From positions 1-64,000 of the forward strand of contig NZ_JAAAGB010000002.1 in NCBI RefSeq assembly GCF_010586825.1: 64,000 nt of DNA, read 5' to 3'. This document shows, one piece after another, positions 18,780 to 26,269 of the stretch (position 1 is the stretch's first letter; every line of letters begins with the position of its first letter). A model generated the notes under the pieces. That model was not told where the DNA came from, ran no database searches, and was given only the letters and a program-made list of their open reading frames with translations. This stretch comes from Draconibacterium mangrovi. GTDB taxonomy: Bacteria; Bacteroidota; Bacteroidia; Bacteroidales; Prolixibacteraceae. A program made the translations under genes and the position numbers.

Positions 18780-20075
18780 ATGATTTATAAACCTTATTCT
18801 CTTCACAACTTTAGGCAAATTCCGCAGATGGAGTTTCTTTCGGAAGAACAGAAACTGGAAATAGAAGTTGTTGGAACGGTTTTGCCATTTAAAACTGATA
18901 ATTATGTAGTTGATGAGTTGATCGACTGGGATAATTTTGAACGCGATCCGTTTTTTATTCTCAATTTTCCGCAACGAGAAATGCTTGACAAAGCCAGTTT
19001 TAACAAAATGGCTTCATTAATTACCAGTAATGCTCCCCGAAAAACTATTCAGGAAGAAGTTAATAAAATCAGGCTAAAGCTTAATCCAAACCCTGCCGGA
19101 CAAGAAAGTAACGTACCCGTTTTTAACGGAAAAAAACTAAGCGGCATTCAGCATAAGTACCGCGAAACCATGTTGTTTTTTCCTACCCAGGGACAAACCT
19201 GCCACGCGTATTGTACATTTTGTTTTCGTTGGCCGCAGTTTGCGCTAAACGATTTTAAATTTGCAATGAAAGAGGCAGATACATTGGTAGAATACATAAA
19301 AGCCAACCCGCACATTAGCGACGTATTGTTTACCGGTGGCGATCCGGCGGTAATGAAAACCAAATTTTTCGAGGCCTACTTTAATGCTTTGCTCGATGCC
19401 GATATTCCGCACCTGCGTAATATTCGTATCGGAACAAAATCGTTGGCTTACTGGCCGTACCGCTATACAACCGACGATGATGCGGATGATTTAATCCGGC
19501 TGTTCGAGAAAGTGAAAAAACGAGGAATCAACATCGCCCTGATGGCTCATTTCAATCACCCGGGAGAATTAAAAACAGAAGCTGTTAAGAAGGCCGTAAA
19601 ACGGCTGATAAGTGCCGGGGTACAGATTCGTTCGCAATCGCCATTGCTGCATAATATAAACGACCATAGCGAAATTTGGGCCGAAAACTGGAGAGAACAG
19701 GTTAAACTGGGAATCATTCCTTATTACATGTTTATCGCGCGCAATACAGGTGCTCAGGATTATTTTGCGGTAACGCTCGACCGCGCCTGGAAAATTTTCA
19801 GAAGTGCCTATAACCAGGTTAGTGGTGTATGTCGTACGGTTAAAGGGCCTAGCATGTCGTGTAACCCGGGAAAAGTGCAGATTGTTGGTGTTAGCGAAGT
19901 TGCAGGCAAAAAAGTATTTGTGTTGAACTTTCTGCAAGGCCGCGATCCAAAGTGGGTAGGTCACCCGTTTTTTGCCAAATATGATCCGGATGCCATTTGG
20001 CTTGACGATCTAAAACCGGCTTTTGGCGAGTCGAATTTCTTTTACGAACAAGCATTCCTTGAATTACTCGCATAA
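18780..20075 (+). CDS. KamA-family radical SAM protein (lysine 2,3-aminomutase-like)
   Basis: A 431-residue radical SAM protein. The cluster-binding CxxxCxxC is Cys141, Cys145 and Cys148 in TCHAYCTFCF; LFTGGDPAV follows as the GGE-like SAM-binding motif. The whole chain resembles the lysine 2,3-aminomutase family, which moves an amino group using PLP, SAM and a 4Fe-4S cluster. Whether lysine is the substrate is uncertain, because many Bacteroidota KamA-like proteins are divergent. The ATG at 18780 is chosen; an in-frame GTG at 18723 would add 19 residues of low conservation. An intrinsic terminator follows. Confidence 0.82.
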   Translation: MIYKPYSLHNFRQIPQMEFLSEEQKLEIEVVGTVLPFKTDNYVVDELIDWDNFERDPFFILNFPQREMLDKASFNKMASLITSNAPRKTIQEEVNKIRLKLNPNPAGQESNVPVFNGKKLSGIQHKYRETMLFFPTQGQTCHAYCTFCFRWPQFALNDFKFAMKEADTLVEYIKANPHISDVLFTGGDPAVMKTKFFEAYFNALLDADIPHLRNIRIGTKSLAYWPYRYTTDDDADDLIRLFEKVKKRGINIALMAHFNHPGELKTEAVKKAVKRLISAGVQIRSQSPLLHNINDHSEIWAENWREQVKLGIIPYYMFIARNTGAQDYFAVTLDRAWKIFRSAYNQVSGVCRTVKGPSMSCNPGKVQIVGVSEVAGKKVFVLNFLQGRDPKWVGHPFFAKYDPDAIWLDDLKPAFGESNFFYEQAFLELLA

Positions 20076-20084
20076 TTAAGATAT

Positions 20085-20699
20085 TTAGAGCCCGGTTGTA
20101 AAATCGGGCTTTTTTATTTCAACTCCTTGCGCCTCTGAAACAAACTCGAGAAGATCAGTAAAAAAGGCCGCGAAATTTATTTCCAGTTCTGAGTACTTTT
20201 CCAGAAGTATTCGTTCAACTTCATCTGATTTTGATGGCAGGCTCGAATGCTTTCCCATAATTTTTAAGGACTGTATAATCCCATCAACCGAAGCATACGA
20301 AACCAAACGTTTGTTTTGAATAAGGAAAGGCAGAAATCCCTGAACTCTTAAGGGCAACGTACTAAAGTGGCTGAGTAAAATGGCATGAACCCGTTTGGCA
20401 AAAACCGGCAGGCGAAGGGTGGAATACTGGCTCCAGTTTTTAGCCAGAAAATGATCGTAAATAAAATCAACCACAATTCCCGAATACAATCCAAATTCGG
20501 GGCGGAATAGCAAGCGGGCTTCCCGTTGCAAAGGATGAGCATCGGTAAACGAGTCGATTCGTCGATGTAGCAAAATGCCCCTGGCAATTTCTTCTTCGTA
20601 TTGCAGGTATTTATTGCCTTTTATGTAATCGCCAATAAAATTGCCAACCAGCATTTTTTCCGATTCACCCGAAAGATGGAGATGTGCTAAATAGTTCAT
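20085..20699 (-). CDS. acpH: Acyl carrier protein phosphodiesterase
   Basis: A 204-residue protein of the AcpH (DUF479) family, helical throughout. It begins MNYLAHLHLS, then GNFIGDYIKG and GILLHRRIDSFTDAHP with conserved His and Asp residues typical of the HD-like metal site, and DFIYDHFLAKNW. AcpH removes the 4'-phosphopantetheine group from holo-ACP. The gene converges with the KamA-family gene, and its final eight codons contain the stem of that gene's terminator. Confidence 0.92.
   Translation of the reverse strand: MNYLAHLHLSGESEKMLVGNFIGDYIKGNKYLQYEEEIARGILLHRRIDSFTDAHPLQREARLLFRPEFGLYSGIVVDFIYDHFLAKNWSQYSTLRLPVFAKRVHAILLSHFSTLPLRVQGFLPFLIQNKRLVSYASVDGIIQSLKIMGKHSSLPSKSDEVERILLEKYSELEINFAAFFTDLLEFVSEAQGVEIKKPDFTTGL
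20089..20117 (+). terminator. Intrinsic terminator of the KamA-family gene
   Basis: AGCCCG (20089-20094) pairs with CGGGCT (20105-20110), extended by weaker pairs into the loop, and is followed by TTTTT. It begins 14 bases after the plus-strand stop and lies inside the last codons of the convergent acpH gene. Confidence 0.85.
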
Positions 20700-20828
20700 A
20701 GTAAAGAAACAAACGCTTTAGGGTGAAATTTGTTTTTTGGCTTCATTTTTTTTGCTTTTAAAAACAGTTCATTATCAATTGATTAATCTGTTTTTGCTTT
20801 TATTTTGAAAAAGAGACACATACAGACA

Positions 20829-20859
20829 TTTGATAGCGTTTTATTAATTTTTACATTTG
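20829..20859 (+). promoter_or_regulatory. Bacteroidota-type promoter of the PfkB-fold gene
   Basis: TTTG (20829-20832), a 19-base spacer and TACATTTG (20852-20859) match the major sigma consensus of Bacteroidota exactly. The transcript would start about ten bases before the ATG at 20877, which also excludes the longer in-frame start at 20805. Confidence 0.75.
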
Positions 20860-20876
20860 CATTCGAAAGTAAAATT

Positions 20877-21782
20877 ATGTCTAAAAAAATAGTTGCATTT
20901 GGAGAGGTTGTTTGGGACATTTTACCTAATGGTAAAGTGTTGGGAGGAACGCCTTCTAATTTCGTTTTTCGGTGTAACTCACTGGGTGAAAAAGGCTATT
21001 TACTTTCGCGCGTTGGCGATGATGAACTGGGAATGGAAGCCATTGATACGCTTATTAAACTTGGTATTTCGGATAAAAATGTTCAGCTCGATCCGGTATT
21101 TAAAACCGGAACAGTTGAGGTAAGTTTTAACGAAAACGATGAGGCGGTTTATAAAGTGGCTCATGATGTTGCTTTCGATCATATCGAGTTTTCAGCCGAA
21201 GCATTAAAATTGGTTCGCAAAGCCGATTGTTTGGTGTTCGGATTGCTGCCACAACGTTTTGGTATCTCGAAGAATACATTAAGGGAGCTCATTAAAGAAT
21301 CGCCCGATTCACTGCACTTTTTCGATCTCAAGCTGTTCGAACATTTTTTCAGTAGAAAGGTTGTAAAACGGTTACTGAAAGCCGCCAATGTTGTGCGCAT
21401 AAAAGAAAAGGAAATCGAATTTTTGGCCGACAAACTGGAAATTGAATATACCGAAGTTGAAGATTTTGCCCGGAAGTTGTCTGAAATATTCAAGATCGAC
21501 ATTGTAATTATCACACGTGGCAGCACAGGTGTATTAGCGCTACATACCACCGACGGCTTATTTTTTGAACCGGGGTATGATTTAAAAGCAATTGACAATG
21601 TTGGATCGGGAATGGCATTTGCCGCCGGATTTTTACATTATTACCTGAATGGTAAACCGGTTGACGAAGCCCTTAAATTTGGGAATGCTGTTGGAGCATT
21701 AAATACTACAAAAATGGGAGCAACCAGCGCGTTCACAAAAGAAGACGTGCTTAAGTTCATGAAAAATACCAGTCAGCACTAG
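20877..21782 (+). CDS. PfkB/ribokinase-fold sugar kinase homologue lacking the catalytic Asp
   Basis: A 301-residue ribokinase-fold protein. It opens like fructokinases (VAFGEVVWDILPNG, then GGTPSNF) and keeps the overall PfkB layout. The C-terminal signature is altered: where PfkB kinases have DTVGAGD with a catalytic Asp, this protein reads DNVGSGM, with Met246 in place of the Asp. The codons were read as GGA TCG GGA ATG. Loss of the general base should abolish or change kinase activity. It might be a regulatory or ligand-binding relative. Start chosen at 20877 because a perfect promoter lies at 20829-20859. Confidence 0.8.
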   Translation: MSKKIVAFGEVVWDILPNGKVLGGTPSNFVFRCNSLGEKGYLLSRVGDDELGMEAIDTLIKLGISDKNVQLDPVFKTGTVEVSFNENDEAVYKVAHDVAFDHIEFSAEALKLVRKADCLVFGLLPQRFGISKNTLRELIKESPDSLHFFDLKLFEHFFSRKVVKRLLKAANVVRIKEKEIEFLADKLEIEYTEVEDFARKLSEIFKIDIVIITRGSTGVLALHTTDGLFFEPGYDLKAIDNVGSGMAFAAGFLHYYLNGKPVDEALKFGNAVGALNTTKMGATSAFTKEDVLKFMKNTSQH

Positions 21783-21848
21783 CCTGTACTATAGTTTTTT
21801 TATCAATTATCCTATATTCTTAAACATCTGTTTTTTAGTAACAAAAGC

Positions 21849-21883
21849 CCTGTATTTTTTGTTTAATATAAAAAAGCTACAGG
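21849..21883 (+). promoter_or_regulatory. Hairpin abutting the start codon of the DUF1338 gene
   Basis: CCTGTA (21849-21854) pairs with TACAGG (21878-21883), and the adjacent T6 (21855-21860) can pair with A6 (21870-21875) across a two-base bulge. The 3' arm ends directly before the ATG at 21884, so the folded RNA would cover the ribosome landing site. A role in translational control is an inference. Confidence 0.35.
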
Positions 21884-22807
21884 ATGAAAGTTACAGCAAA
21901 AGAAATTACCAAAGCATTACTCACTCGACTGTGGGTTATGTATCTCGATCGTGTTTCGTATGCCCGGGAATATCAGCGCTTGGTTAACGAGAAGGGAGGT
22001 AGCGTGGTAAACGATCACATTGCCTTTCGAACATTTAACACGCACACGGGAGAACAGCCGGAAGGAATAAGAGCAATAAAACACATCATTTCCTGCCTGG
22101 AGTATGTTCCGGTTGAAAAATATAATTTCAAGAAGAAAAAACTGAACGCTGTTCATTTTGAACATCCCGATCCGATGTTCCCAAAACTATTTGTGAGCCA
22201 GCTGGAGGTAGAAGAATTACCTGAATGGGCACAGCAAATTATAAAGAATACAGTAAAAGAAACGCCTTATTTATTATCGGATGAGAGTATCAGTTTATTG
22301 GCAACTTTAAAAAAGAAGGGTGAGTTGCCAAGGGTGGCAGGAGAAATGCTGGTAAAGGATTTAGCTCAATATTTCAGAAGGCCATGGAATGTTCCGCGTA
22401 AAGACGATGTTTTGAAAGTAAACGATGTGTCGCAATATGCAGCCTGGGTTCTTTTGCATGGTAACGCGGTAAATCATTTTACAGCTTTTGTAAACTATCA
22501 GAACGTTAGTGAATGGCCCGATCTGGAAACAACCTGTAAGGGATTGGCCGATGCCGGGATACCCATGAAAGAAGCACTTGAAGGAGAAAAGGGAAGTAAA
22601 TTGCAGCAATCGGCAACGTTGGCCGTAAAAGAAGAAGTAGAGGTTAAGGGCGAAGATGGAATAGAAAAAATGCCCTGGACCTATGCCTACTACGAATTAG
22701 CAGAAAGAGGTTTAGTGATTGAAAATGGAGAGGAGAAGTTATTCTCAGGATTTCTTGGAGACCAGGCGAGGCACCTGTTCGACATGACCAGGACAAGGGA
22801 TAACTAG
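21884..22807 (+). CDS. DUF1338 family, 2-oxoadipate dioxygenase/decarboxylase (HglS)-like
   Basis: A 307-residue DUF1338 protein. Three likely metal ligands are visible: His45 in VNDHIAFRTF, His198 in NAVNHFTAF and Glu271 in YYELAERG, matching the His-His-Glu set known for HglS of Pseudomonas. HglS converts 2-oxoadipate to D-2-hydroxyglutarate in lysine breakdown, using Fe(II) and oxygen. Many family members are not tested, so the substrate here is inferred. It lies downstream of the PfkB-like gene (102-base gap) and ends in a strong terminator. Confidence 0.85.
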   Translation: MKVTAKEITKALLTRLWVMYLDRVSYAREYQRLVNEKGGSVVNDHIAFRTFNTHTGEQPEGIRAIKHIISCLEYVPVEKYNFKKKKLNAVHFEHPDPMFPKLFVSQLEVEELPEWAQQIIKNTVKETPYLLSDESISLLATLKKKGELPRVAGEMLVKDLAQYFRRPWNVPRKDDVLKVNDVSQYAAWVLLHGNAVNHFTAFVNYQNVSEWPDLETTCKGLADAGIPMKEALEGEKGSKLQQSATLAVKEEVEVKGEDGIEKMPWTYAYYELAERGLVIENGEEKLFSGFLGDQARHLFDMTRTRDN

Positions 22808-22827
22808 AGTAATGGAAAAGAAAATGG

Positions 22828-22857
22828 AAAGGGAAGCTAATCGCTTCCCTTTTTTAT
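22828..22857 (+). terminator. Intrinsic terminator after the DUF1338 gene
   Basis: AAAGGGAAGC (22828-22837) and GCTTCCCTTT (22843-22852) form a ten-pair stem with a five-base loop TAATC, followed by more T. It lies in the convergent gap with ppk2. Confidence 0.92.
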
Positions 22858-22858
22858 A

Positions 22859-23671
22859 TCAATAAACTTCCGGTACATATGTCATTTCATCCAGCGGCGG
22901 GCGTATATAACCTTTTCTTTCCTGTCGTTCAGGAAGTACAATTTCCGGTTGATCCAGCTCCTTGTATGGTATTGACGATAACAGGTGATGGATACAATTC
23001 AGCCTGGCTCGTTTTTTATCGTCGGCATCAACCATTAACCACGGGCTTATCTTTGTGTCGGTGTAAGCAAACATTTCATCTTTGGCTTTCGAATATTCTT
23101 CAAATTTTTCCATCGACTGAATGTCCATTGGGCTCAGTTTCCATCGTTTGGTTGGTTCGTTTAACCGCGCCCTGAATCTTTTTTCCTGTTCATCCTGGCT
23201 TACCGAGAACCAGTATTTTATCAGAATAATTCCCGAACGGATTAGCATGCGTTCGAAATTTGGGCACGAGCGAAGAAACTCCCAGTATTCTTCGTTGGTA
23301 CAAAAGCCCATTACTTTCTCAACGCCGGCCCGGTTGTACCAGCTACGGTCGAACAAAACCATTTCGCCGGCGGCCGGAAGATGAGGAGCATATCGCTGAA
23401 AATACCATTGTGTTTTTTCGCGTTCGGTTGGAGTTCCCAGCGCAACAACGCGGCAAATACGCGGGTTTAATGTTTGAATAATGCGTTTTATCGTACCACC
23501 TTTTCCGGCAGCGTCGCGCCCTTCAAAAATCACTACCACTTTAAGTCCTTTAAACTTTATCCATTCCTGCAGACGTACCAATTCAACCTGCAATCTGTTG
23601 AGTTCGTTTTCGTAAAATTTTTTGGAGAGCTTTTTCCCTTTCTTCGTATGTTTTTCGTCCTTATTTTCCAT
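22859..23671 (-). CDS. ppk2: Polyphosphate kinase 2
   Basis: A 270-residue PPK2. Walker A FEGRDAAGKGGTIKRI lies near residues 49-64, Walker B VLFDRSWYNRAGVE near 105-118, and the lid region with RFRARLNEPTKRWKLSP near 167-183. PPK2 enzymes transfer phosphate between polyphosphate and nucleoside mono- or diphosphates. The short N-terminus and single domain suggest class I or III; the exact nucleotide preference cannot be read by eye. The ATP-grasp gene lies 65 bases upstream on the same strand and may share a transcript. Confidence 0.94.
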   Translation of the reverse strand: MENKDEKHTKKGKKLSKKFYENELNRLQVELVRLQEWIKFKGLKVVVIFEGRDAAGKGGTIKRIIQTLNPRICRVVALGTPTEREKTQWYFQRYAPHLPAAGEMVLFDRSWYNRAGVEKVMGFCTNEEYWEFLRSCPNFERMLIRSGIILIKYWFSVSQDEQEKRFRARLNEPTKRWKLSPMDIQSMEKFEEYSKAKDEMFAYTDTKISPWLMVDADDKKRARLNCIHHLLSSIPYKELDQPEIVLPERQERKGYIRPPLDEMTYVPEVY

Positions 23672-23736
23672 AGCAGCCCGGATTTAATCGTTCATTTAAA
23701 GGTAAACAAAATGAAGTTAAAATCAAGTCAGCTGAA

Positions 23737-24960
23737 TTAAACGAGCAGATAGGCGCCAAACCCTGTGGCGTTGGAATAGGCTGTTAACGGGAAAAATCCG
23801 GAAACAATCTTTTGATCGTCAAGAACAAGCGGGTGGTCGTGGCTCATTTCTTGGCAGAAATCTGCAAAGCGAATTTTCGGATTGAAAAACATGCGGAAGC
23901 GTCCTTTTTTTGTTGGAGCAATAAATTTTTCGAGGTACAGCGAAAGCAATCCCATGTTGTGACGCACATTAATTTCCAAACACGGATTTATTTTAAGTGC
24001 CCCGGTTTTATCTTTGAAAATAAGAGTGTCGACTCCAAAATAGCCCTCGTAGTTTTCGGCTAATTTGCTTTTTCCGAGCTCTTCTTTCAGCGCAGGAATG
24101 ATCAGTGCTGGCATTTCCAGAGCAAAGTTTTTTACATCCTGATCCAAGTCATCCGGTAAGCCGTTGAGGCTGTTTCCCAGGTATTGTCCTTTTTTATCGG
24201 CCGAAAAATTACTGGTTCCCAAATAATGAATTTCTCCGGCCTTTAATTCAAACTGAAAAGCAAGATCGAGCTCTTTATTTTGGAAAGCTTCAACAATTGC
24301 GTATCCCTGTTCTTTTACAATGCCAAGTAATTTCTCCCAAACTTTTTCATGTATCGGTTGCTTGGTAATTGGCTGTAATCCGCGTCCTGAACTGCTCCAT
24401 GGGGCTTTCACCATAAGTTTATCCCACTTTGCCAAAAGCGTTTCTATCTGGTCCTGCGTTTCACAAATCTCGGTAATTTCGTTTTCCCCGATAAAACTGG
24501 CCGACGGATGCTTGTGTGTGAGTTGCCGTAGAATCTGCAAGGCAAATTTCTTAGAGTAAAGTTCGCGGAATTCCGCTTTCCACATAAACACTGGAGATGT
24601 TTTAAATTCATCGGTACATCGTGGTTTAAAACTTTCCAGACGTTTATGTACGGCCGGGCTCCAGCCCCACGGTTGGAGTTTGCCAACTTGTTCCGGCGGA
24701 TTATTTTTCAGCTCTTTTTCCGTAGCAAAAACAGGCGGTGTAACTCCGATTTTTTGCAGGTGCTCAAAAAAAACGGTTGTAGGAATTTGCGGAACAATTA
24801 CCACATCGGTTTCAGCCGCAAAATAGAGGGGGAGGGTAGCCAGGTCGGCTTCCATTTTTTGCAGAATTTTATTCGGATGCCACGAGGCATTACCATTCGC
24901 CACCGCGTACTCGCAAGTGGGATTAAATAAATAGATGTTAGGATGTACCGATTTCTGCAT
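23737..24960 (-). CDS. Uncharacterised ATP-grasp-like protein
   Basis: A 407-residue soluble protein that I do not recognise as a named enzyme. It starts with a pre-ATP-grasp-like region (IYLFNPTCEYAVANG, then VIVPQIP). The middle carries MVKAPWSSSGRGLQ at about residues 183-196, which looks like the ATP-grasp glycine-rich lid with its nucleotide-binding Lys185. Later GYFGVDTLIF (about 306-315) and INPCLEINVRHNMG (about 324-337) resemble the metal-binding D...E.N residues. This pattern suggests an ATP-dependent carboxylate-amine or thiol ligase. Substrate unknown. It precedes ppk2 on the same strand and follows the terminator of the efflux operon. Confidence 0.7.
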   Translation of the reverse strand: MQKSVHPNIYLFNPTCEYAVANGNASWHPNKILQKMEADLATLPLYFAAETDVVIVPQIPTTVFFEHLQKIGVTPPVFATEKELKNNPPEQVGKLQPWGWSPAVHKRLESFKPRCTDEFKTSPVFMWKAEFRELYSKKFALQILRQLTHKHPSASFIGENEITEICETQDQIETLLAKWDKLMVKAPWSSSGRGLQPITKQPIHEKVWEKLLGIVKEQGYAIVEAFQNKELDLAFQFELKAGEIHYLGTSNFSADKKGQYLGNSLNGLPDDLDQDVKNFALEMPALIIPALKEELGKSKLAENYEGYFGVDTLIFKDKTGALKINPCLEINVRHNMGLLSLYLEKFIAPTKKGRFRMFFNPKIRFADFCQEMSHDHPLVLDDQKIVSGFFPLTAYSNATGFGAYLLV

Positions 24961-24975
24961 GGCGCGAATTTATAC

Positions 24976-25009
24976 AAAAAAAACGGACTGAAAATTCAGC
25001 CCGTTTTTA
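24976..25009 (-). terminator. Intrinsic terminator of the efflux operon
   Basis: Read leftward, AAAACGGG.CTGAA pairs with TTCAG.CCGTTTT (arms 24980-24994 and 24995-25007, one mismatch), followed by a run of eight T on the minus strand. It lies about 20 bases after the last gene of the HlyD-TolC cluster. Confidence 0.85.
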
Positions 25010-25030
25010 CTATTTATTACTAAGTGTATT

Positions 25031-26266
25031 CTAAATTTCCTCCAGTACCGGGCTTAGAATTACTTTGTCGCCTTCCTGAAGTCCGCTTTCTATCAGCACA
25101 AATTCTTCATTCTCAAAACCGGTGGTTACCGGAGTTTTTTCCGTCTCTCCATGTTTTGACAGGTAAACAAAATCCTCACCATTTTCGCTAATAACAGCTT
25201 TTAAAGGAACAAACAATGCTTCCTCTTTTTGGGCAAGAATTATTTCATTGTTGCTCGACATGGCAGGCTTTAACCCGTCGTTCGATTCATCGAGATGAAT
25301 AAGTACCTTAAAAACTTTCATGTCGAAATCTTTATGGTCTTCACCAACACGTGCAATCGAATTTATTTTACCACTGATTATCACTCCTTCAAGGGCGTCA
25401 AACGAAACTCTCACTTTATCGCCCACTTTTATCTTCGATATATCAATTTCTTTTACATAGGTTTCCGAAATTACTTCCGACATATCGGGCAAGGTGGCAA
25501 TTGGAGGTCCGTTCGACCAGGTTGAAATATCACCATCTTTACTGTATTTCGATCCGTCCCAACTTTCGCCAAAAATTACAATACCATCTTCAGGAGCAAA
25601 AATACGCGCCGCTTGCATAGCCTGTTGAAATTTTTCTATTTTCTCCTGGCTGCGTTTTACCCTTTCTTCTGTTCGGGCCACGCCCATTTTTAACTTATTT
25701 TGTTCAAGTTGGTAATCGCGCTTCTTTTTGGCAATTGTATTTTCCGCTTTTTTATAAGTCATTTGGGCCTTGCGCTGGTAGGCAGCCGATTCGTAGATCG
25801 ATTGCTCCAAATCGATTTTATTGTATTCCAAATCGAGTTTGGCATTTTTTATATCTTCCCTAAGAGCGGTTAATCGTACCGTGCTATCAATTCTGGCATT
25901 TTTCAGGTCGGCTTCTGCCGTTTCAAGATTTTGTCTTTCCTGGCGCATTCCCGACATGATCTGGCTGGCATCAAGCTGCATAATAAAATCGCCTTTTTTG
26001 ACGTATTTTCCATCTTGTGCCAAATCAAGAATTTTTAGTTCCCAAATCCTTAGTTCTCTATCGCCAAGTATTTTGGGCATTGGGATTGGGGTAGACACCA
26101 AACCGTTTATTTCTCCTTTGCAGGTTAACGTCGCTTCAAAGGGGCCTTTTTCAACCACATAGATTTTCTCCGACTTGCTTGTGGTAAGCGATCCGGCAAA
26201 AGCTGCGAGCGCAATAACACAAATTACTGCCGCAGTTATTATAATATGTTTTCTTTTTACGGCCAT
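25031..26266 (-). CDS. HlyD-family periplasmic adaptor, second of the cluster
   Basis: A 411-residue adaptor. One N-terminal membrane segment (about residues 7-24), a lipoyl/barrel-sandwich half motif (GDFIMQLDASQI near 98-109), a long coiled-coil hairpin rich in Lys, Glu and Gln (about 110-215), then the second lipoyl half (FAPEDGIVIFG) and beta-barrel domains. It should link an inner-membrane permease to the TolC channel. It follows tolC by three bases, so the two are one transcript. It is a divergent paralogue of the adaptor at 29258-30643. Confidence 0.87.
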   Translation of the reverse strand: MAVKRKHIIITAAVICVIALAAFAGSLTTSKSEKIYVVEKGPFEATLTCKGEINGLVSTPIPMPKILGDRELRIWELKILDLAQDGKYVKKGDFIMQLDASQIMSGMRQERQNLETAEADLKNARIDSTVRLTALREDIKNAKLDLEYNKIDLEQSIYESAAYQRKAQMTYKKAENTIAKKKRDYQLEQNKLKMGVARTEERVKRSQEKIEKFQQAMQAARIFAPEDGIVIFGESWDGSKYSKDGDISTWSNGPPIATLPDMSEVISETYVKEIDISKIKVGDKVRVSFDALEGVIISGKINSIARVGEDHKDFDMKVFKVLIHLDESNDGLKPAMSSNNEIILAQKEEALFVPLKAVISENGEDFVYLSKHGETEKTPVTTGFENEEFVLIESGLQEGDKVILSPVLEEI

Positions 26267-26269
26267 AAA

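Noticed and set aside
18780-22807. Lysine breakdown pathway made of the KamA-family gene and the HglS-like gene
   Set aside because: The two are separated by acpH on the other strand and a PfkB-like gene, and they belong to different lysine routes (beta-lysine versus 2-oxoadipate). Proximity alone is not evidence for a pathway.
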